Below, piece by piece: positions 60,039 through 64,000 of a stretch of DNA of 64,000 nt (positions within the stretch are counted from its first letter, which is position 1; the number at the start of each line of letters is the position of its first letter). The notes under the pieces were generated by a model that was given only the letters and a program-made list of their open reading frames with translations, had not been told where the DNA came from and did no database searches. Source of the stretch: RGIG6353 sp045594565 (GTDB lineage: Bacteria > Bacillota > Clostridia > Oscillospirales > SIG627); the NCBI GenBank assembly GCA_045594565.1, contig JAZNYT010000054.1:1-64000 (forward strand), in the 5' to 3' direction. A program made the position numbers and the translations under genes.

Positions 60039-61165
60039 TATTCATATATCTTTGTTACTCTTTCGGAAACTCCTGTGTAGAAGGTGTAGTTTATATCACC
60101 CGAAACCTCGGCGTATTCGTCAATGGATATTCCGTCCTCACCCCACAGCACGACCTCATCGCCCGAGCGAATGGAGGATTTAGCGTCGGTTATATCTACC
60201 ATAAAGAGATCCATACATACGTTTCCGACAATTTTGAAACGCTCTCCCTTTATCATAACCTCACCCTTGTTTGAAAGGCTTCTGGGTATTCCGTCGGCAT
60301 AACCTGCGGTGACGGTGGCAAGAGTCATATCACGCTCCGCCATAAATGCTCTGCTGTAGCCTACGGTCTCTCCCTTTTTTATGGTGTGTACTTGCCCTAC
60401 TCTTGCACACATAGTCATAACTTCGCGGAGAGGGCTTTCAGGATGCTCCTTCAGATATCTTTCCTTAACCTCGCTTGAAGGATAAGCACCGTAGAGGATA
60501 ATACCCGGTCTTACTGCCATAAGATGAGCATCGGGGCGGGTAAGAGTTGCACCGGAATTTGCAATATGTAAAACTCCAAGGTCAATACCCTTTGCCTTTA
60601 TTTTATCGGTAAAACCGAGAAACCTTGAAAGCTGAGTATCGGTGAAGCTCGACGTGAGTACGTCGGACTCTGCGAGATGGCTGAAGGCACCGCATATTTT
60701 AAGACAGGGAATCTTCGAAACTGCTTCTATTTCATCTGCCGCAGAGTCGCTTGAGGCATCAAAGCCGTATCGGTGCATACCCGTATCAATTTTCAGATGA
60801 ATATCAAGAATATCGTCTACGAGATACCTGGAAAGCTCCTCGGCATAACCCTTGTCGGTAACGGTTTGAGTAATTTTGTTCTTTGCAAGAATAGGCGCAA
60901 AATGGGGGTCGGTATATCCGAGAATCAGTATTCCGTTGTCGATACCGCTATCTCTGAGCTGCAGTGCCTCGTTTATTTCGGCAACTGCAAAGAGTAGAGT
61001 CTTGTCCTTTATTTTCTCCGCAACCTTCACTGCACCATGGGAGTATGCGTTTGCCTTGACTATCGGGATTATACCGCATCCCTCCGGAAGAAGGGCTGAT
61101 ATGGAGTCAAGATTGTGAAGAAGATTTTTTATTGAAATTTTTGCGTAGCATCTGGTGTTTTTCAT
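60038..61165 (-). CDS. alr: Alanine racemase
   Basis: A 375-aa PLP enzyme that makes D-alanine for peptidoglycan. The PLP lysine K37 is in VKANAYSHG, where the usual KANAYGHG has Ser for Gly. The catalytic tyrosine lies in GETVGYSRAF. The substrate-contact loops CMDLFMVDIT and HIANSGATLTRPDAHLMAVRPGI are intact. It starts at ATG 61165, overlapping the lipoprotein stop as ATGA, and ends at a terminator. Confidence 0.94.
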   Translation of the reverse strand: MKNTRCYAKISIKNLLHNLDSISALLPEGCGIIPIVKANAYSHGAVKVAEKIKDKTLLFAVAEINEALQLRDSGIDNGILILGYTDPHFAPILAKNKITQTVTDKGYAEELSRYLVDDILDIHLKIDTGMHRYGFDASSDSAADEIEAVSKIPCLKICGAFSHLAESDVLTSSFTDTQLSRFLGFTDKIKAKGIDLGVLHIANSGATLTRPDAHLMAVRPGIILYGAYPSSEVKERYLKEHPESPLREVMTMCARVGQVHTIKKGETVGYSRAFMAERDMTLATVTAGYADGIPRSLSNKGEVMIKGERFKIVGNVCMDLFMVDITDAKSSIRSGDEVVLWGEDGISIDEYAEVSGDINYTFYTGVSERVTKIYE

Positions 61166-61551
61166 TTGTTTTCCTCGAATTTAATAGTGGAATTGTCCTT
61201 TTTTACAACAAGGGGGTCTTTTGATATTTCACATTCTTCTAAATTCATTATCATTTCGTAGAGTGGCAGGAATCTTGATGAGGGAAGCAGATTTTCTGTG
61301 AAAATCATACCCTCGTATTCAACCTCGCATCCGTTTTCGCCTATTCTTATAACGTAGCCCTCGGGGGAGTTGGCAGAAAAGGTCATTACCTTTCCGTCAA
61401 AGGAAATTATCCCCTCAAATTCACACTCGCCGTCAGAGAAGACGGATTCGTAGGAATATGGCGGAGTAAAGCTTTCTTTGATAATGCTTTTCTCTGATGC
61501 GCAGGAGGAAAAGAGAAGAATTGAAACAAGACTAATTAAAATAAACCGCAC
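61162..61551 (-). CDS. Small putative lipoprotein
   Basis: A 129-aa protein with a signal peptide and the lipobox LFSSC, so that Cys17 would be lipidated. The mature part is beta-rich (CEFEGIISFDGKVMTFSANSPEGYVIRI). No family is recognised. I prefer GTG at 61551, where AAAGGAG lies 8 nt upstream; the longer GTG at 61560 is too close to that site. It overlaps alr by 4 nt, so alr is probably translated from this transcript. Confidence 0.68.
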   Translation of the reverse strand: MRFILISLVSILLFSSCASEKSIIKESFTPPYSYESVFSDGECEFEGIISFDGKVMTFSANSPEGYVIRIGENGCEVEYEGMIFTENLLPSSRFLPLYEMIMNLEECEISKDPLVVKKDNSTIKFEENK

Positions 61552-61584
61552 AAATATCACTCCTTTGTACAGTTTATTGTGGCT

Positions 61585-62127
61585 TTACTTTTTTATTACA
61601 GTTGCTTTATTATAATAATGAAGCATTTTAAGAGCTCTTTCGTCTGCATTGAAGACCAGTGCTTCTCTTGAGCCGTTGTCGTTCTGATATATGGCGCAGT
61701 AAGCATCCTCGTCGGAGGGGGAGGATACACCGTAGGTCACCTTAACGCCGTCAAGCTTTGCATCGGCATAGGGAAGGATGGCCTCTGCCACAGGTACCTT
61801 GAATTCTGCAATCTGTCGTCTCTTTTTGCTCGCGTAAATTATGTCCATTGTCATCTCACCCGACACGATGAGATATTCGTATTCTATCTTTGTGTAGCTC
61901 CACAACACCTTGCAAACGTAACCGATGAGAAGAAGAGCTACCGCACCTATCTGAGGGACCTTGATGGGTCCGAACATAAGAAAGCCGAGAACTCCCATAA
62001 GAATCAGTCCCACCAATATAATGGCTACTCTCTGAATAATGGTTTTTGAATCGGCTTTTTTTGTTACAAGATGTTCTGTGTAGTTGAAGGCATAGTCGCT
62101 TGACGATTTGATATGTGTATTGTTCAT
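61585..62127 (-). CDS. DUF6106-like small membrane protein
   Basis: A 180-aa protein with two adjacent membrane helices (about 35-85), followed by a soluble C-terminal domain including EYEYLIVSGEMTMDIIYA and a basic KKRRQIAEF. It resembles the DUF6106 family of unknown function. ATG at 62127 follows GAAAGGA. An alternative ATG at 62208 has AGAGGTG but lies only about 13 nt from the predicted transcript start, so it is less likely. It is leftward, divergent from secD. Confidence 0.68.
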   Translation of the reverse strand: MNNTHIKSSSDYAFNYTEHLVTKKADSKTIIQRVAIILVGLILMGVLGFLMFGPIKVPQIGAVALLLIGYVCKVLWSYTKIEYEYLIVSGEMTMDIIYASKKRRQIAEFKVPVAEAILPYADAKLDGVKVTYGVSSPSDEDAYCAIYQNDNGSREALVFNADERALKMLHYYNKATVIKK

Positions 62128-62227
62128 TGCGTTTCCTTTCTTTTTCCGAACTGTCCAAAGTGCAAATTTCAAGTCCTTGTTATGAACCTGGAATGGTCTC
62201 ATACTCATAGTTAACACCTCTTGTAAA

Positions 62228-62256
62228 ATAATATCACAAAACCAAAAGATAATCAA
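62228..62256 (-). promoter_or_regulatory. Sigma-A promoter of the DUF6106-like gene
   Basis: On the minus strand, TTGATT (62256-62251) and TATTAT (62233-62228) are 17 bp apart, with an extended TGA. Confidence 0.68.
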
Positions 62257-62270
62257 CACTTTTTATTATA

Positions 62271-62299
62271 TTGACTTTTTTTCTTCTGTGTAGTATAAT
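62271..62299 (+). promoter_or_regulatory. Sigma-A promoter of secDF
   Basis: TTGACT (62271-62276) and a perfect TATAAT (62294-62299) are 17 bp apart. Confidence 0.82.
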
Positions 62300-62336
62300 A
62301 CGAAAAGTATATATAAAAACGAAAGGAAATACAAAA

Positions 62337-63602
62337 ATGGCAAAGAACGTTGTGAAACTTATTTCGGCAATCCTTGTTATAGCGATTGTCTCTTACGTTG
62401 CTCTTTGCGGTATAGGAAGCTTTCTTCCCGGTGTCTTTGATAAAGGCGCTATAAGAAAGGGTCTTGACCTTGCAGGAGGAACACTTCTCGTTTACGAGCC
62501 CGACGTTGAGGACCTCGGAAAGGTAAACGATACTGATATGGATACGGTAGTGTCCATTATGACAAGACGTCTTTCGGCGGCAGGCTACACAGAAGCCTCC
62601 ATCACTACAATGAAGGACGACAAGAGAATTCAGATTGAAATTCCCGAGGTAAAAGACCTTGACGAAGCAAGAAATCTCCTTGGTAACATAGGTGAGCTTA
62701 GCTTTATGGGCTCCGACGGAAAAATCATTATGACAGGCAGCGACATCAAGTCCGCTTCTATGCAGTACGGACAGGTAAACGAGCAGTCACTCACTCCCGA
62801 ATACTTCGTATCCGTAACTCTTAAGGCTGATGCGGTTGAAAAGTTCGCTACGGCTACAGAGGAAGCAGCAAAGCTTATTGCAGACGGCGGAAACTTTATC
62901 GCTATCCTTCTTGATAACGAGCTTGTTTCAATGCCCTACGTTCAGGAAAAGCTTACTACAGAGGACGTGGTAATCACAGGTAACTTTGATAAGGAAGGCG
63001 CAACCTACCTTGCAAGCGTTATCGCTTCAGGTCAGCTTCCCTTCTCACTCAAGGAACTTCGTGCCGACACAGTAGGTCCTACTCTTGGTGAAAAGGCACT
63101 TGAAACCGCAATCTTCGCAGGCGCTCTCGGTATCCTCCTCGTTATGCTCTTTATGATAGTTTACTACAGACTTCCCGGTCTTGTTTCTGCTATCGCACTT
63201 GTAGCATATATGGCAATCGTAGGTATTGTTCTTGTAGTAGCAAAGGTTAACCTTTCACTTCCCGGTGTTGCAGGTATCATCCTTTCTATAGGTATGGCGG
63301 TTGACGCAAACGTTATTATTATCGAGCGTATCAAGGAAGAGCTCAGACTCGGTAAGGGTACGGTATCCGCAGTTAAGGCAGGATTCAAGGGTGCTTTCTC
63401 CTCTATCATCGACAGTAACGTTACAACAATTATTGCATCCGCAGTTCTTTGGTACTTCGGTACGGGTACTGTTCAGGGATTCGCTATTACACTCTTTATC
63501 GGTATCGTTGTTTCAATGTTTACCGCTATTATTGTAACACGCTTCCTTATGAATGCAGTTGTAGGTCTTGGTGCAAAGAAGCCTTGGCTCTACGGAATAT
63601 AA
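62337..63602 (+). CDS. secD: Protein translocase subunit SecD
   Basis: A 421-aa membrane protein that uses the proton gradient to help pull secreted proteins through SecYEG. It opens with an N-terminal helix, then GLDLAGGTLLVYEP, the family start of the large periplasmic-type domain. The proton-relay segment and five membrane helices lie in about 250-415, including SLPGVAGIILSIGMAVDANVIIIERIKEE. ATG 62337 follows GAAAGGA; a longer reading from 62271 crosses the promoter. secF follows after 18 nt. Confidence 0.95.
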   Translation: MAKNVVKLISAILVIAIVSYVALCGIGSFLPGVFDKGAIRKGLDLAGGTLLVYEPDVEDLGKVNDTDMDTVVSIMTRRLSAAGYTEASITTMKDDKRIQIEIPEVKDLDEARNLLGNIGELSFMGSDGKIIMTGSDIKSASMQYGQVNEQSLTPEYFVSVTLKADAVEKFATATEEAAKLIADGGNFIAILLDNELVSMPYVQEKLTTEDVVITGNFDKEGATYLASVIASGQLPFSLKELRADTVGPTLGEKALETAIFAGALGILLVMLFMIVYYRLPGLVSAIALVAYMAIVGIVLVVAKVNLSLPGVAGIILSIGMAVDANVIIIERIKEELRLGKGTVSAVKAGFKGAFSSIIDSNVTTIIASAVLWYFGTGTVQGFAITLFIGIVVSMFTAIIVTRFLMNAVVGLGAKKPWLYGI

Positions 63603-63620
63603 GAAAGGGGGTCACGTATA

Positions 63621-64000
63621 ATGAAATTTATTACAAAAGATCAGATGAATATTATCGGACTCCGCAAGGTATGGTTCGGTATTTCTGCAGTAGTTATTGT
63701 TGCAGCCCTCCTTGTTATGTTTATCGGAGGCTTTAACCTTGACACCGACTTCGCAGGCGGTATCACTCTCCAGTACGACCTCCACAAGACTCTCGATAAA
63801 GCAGAGCTTGACCACGTTCGTGAGCTTGTTGATGCAATCGACGGAATCACTGTAAACACCATTCAGAAGTCGGGCGATAACGCTACCTGCGTTATTATCA
63901 AGGCGGCTGATGCTACTCCCGAGGTAATGGAACAGGTTTACACAGTTCTCAACGTGGCATACGGCGCACCTCTTATTAAGACAGAGGAAAAAGCAGAAGA
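63621..64000 (+). CDS. secF: Protein translocase subunit SecF (partial)
   Basis: The first 126 codons of SecF, cut by the right edge. The protein opens MKFITKDQMNIIGLRKVW, then a membrane helix (FGISAVVIVAALLVMFIGGF) and the family hallmark NLDTDFAGGITLQYDL. The start is ATG at 63621, preceded by AAAGGGGG. It is separate from secD and only 18 nt downstream; many Bacillota fuse the two. The remainder lies outside the window. Confidence 0.9.
   Translation, partial: MKFITKDQMNIIGLRKVWFGISAVVIVAALLVMFIGGFNLDTDFAGGITLQYDLHKTLDKAELDHVRELVDAIDGITVNTIQKSGDNATCVIIKAADATPEVMEQVYTVLNVAYGAPLIKTEEKAE

Overview
The window looks like a chromosomal segment of an uncultured, gut-type member of the Clostridia (Bacillota). 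The pointers are strong AGGAGG-type ribosome binding sites, consensus sigma-A promoters (TTGACA-17-TATAAT), frequent TTG and GTG starts, a SPOCS/LysM spore-envelope protein, a Ktr-type potassium system, a Crh-like HPr and a choloylglycine hydrolase. No rRNA, tRNA, CRISPR array, insertion sequence or integrase was recognised. Assignment to a family or genus is not possible from sequence reading alone.

Layout. 1-470: an intergenic stretch with a roughly 120-bp direct repeat. 0.5-5 kb: an MBL hydrolase, then a leftward run of a TIGR04076 protein, KtrB, KtrA and a CPA2-type cation/proton antiporter. 5.1-7.4 kb: a DUF1538 membrane protein with a tandem PII-like protein. 7.5-11 kb: choloylglycine hydrolase; then an aldo-keto reductase, a ferritin-like/VIT1 metal transporter and a YgjV protein. 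11-12.2 kb: DAHP synthase behind an apparent Phe/Tyr leader-peptide attenuator. 12.2-16.2 kb: a whole PTS in one operon (EIICBA, HPr, EI). 16.3-19.3 kb: a YtrA-type GntR regulator with an ABC exporter.

19.3-27.2 kb holds the most unusual block: nine same-strand genes with podovirus-like structural products (portal, neck, hub-like protein, scaffold-like protein, coat, glycine-rich tail protein, M15 peptidase, repeat protein) and no terminase, integrase, repressor or replication gene. It may be a domesticated particle, a GTA-like element or a prophage remnant. 27.2-35.9 kb: a 2326-aa cyclic beta-1,2-glucan synthase-like protein and the SPOCS/LysM protein.

35.9-45 kb: a class Ic aspartate aminotransferase, an M20 dipeptidase, an orphan MazF, a Crh-like HPr, a PIG-L deacetylase and two tandem, recently duplicated hydrolase-like paralogs. 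44.6-49 kb: a CarD-type regulator, a small HTH regulator, a Gfo/Idh/MocA dehydrogenase, a ComEC-like lipoprotein and a nitroreductase. 48.9-56.4 kb: a housekeeping run of ywlG-like, gpsA, secA, a membrane protein and asnB. 56.4-60 kb: an AraC-SDR-FAD oxidoreductase operon. 60-64 kb: alr, a lipoprotein, a small membrane protein, secD and the start of secF, which runs off the right edge.

How the parts fit. Two HPr-like proteins have complementary residues: one keeps the catalytic His15 but has Lys at 46, the other has Gln15 but keeps the regulatory Ser. This suggests that sugar transport and carbon-catabolite signalling are split between them. The DAHP synthase leader gives an explicit ribosome-stalling model for control of aromatic amino acid synthesis.
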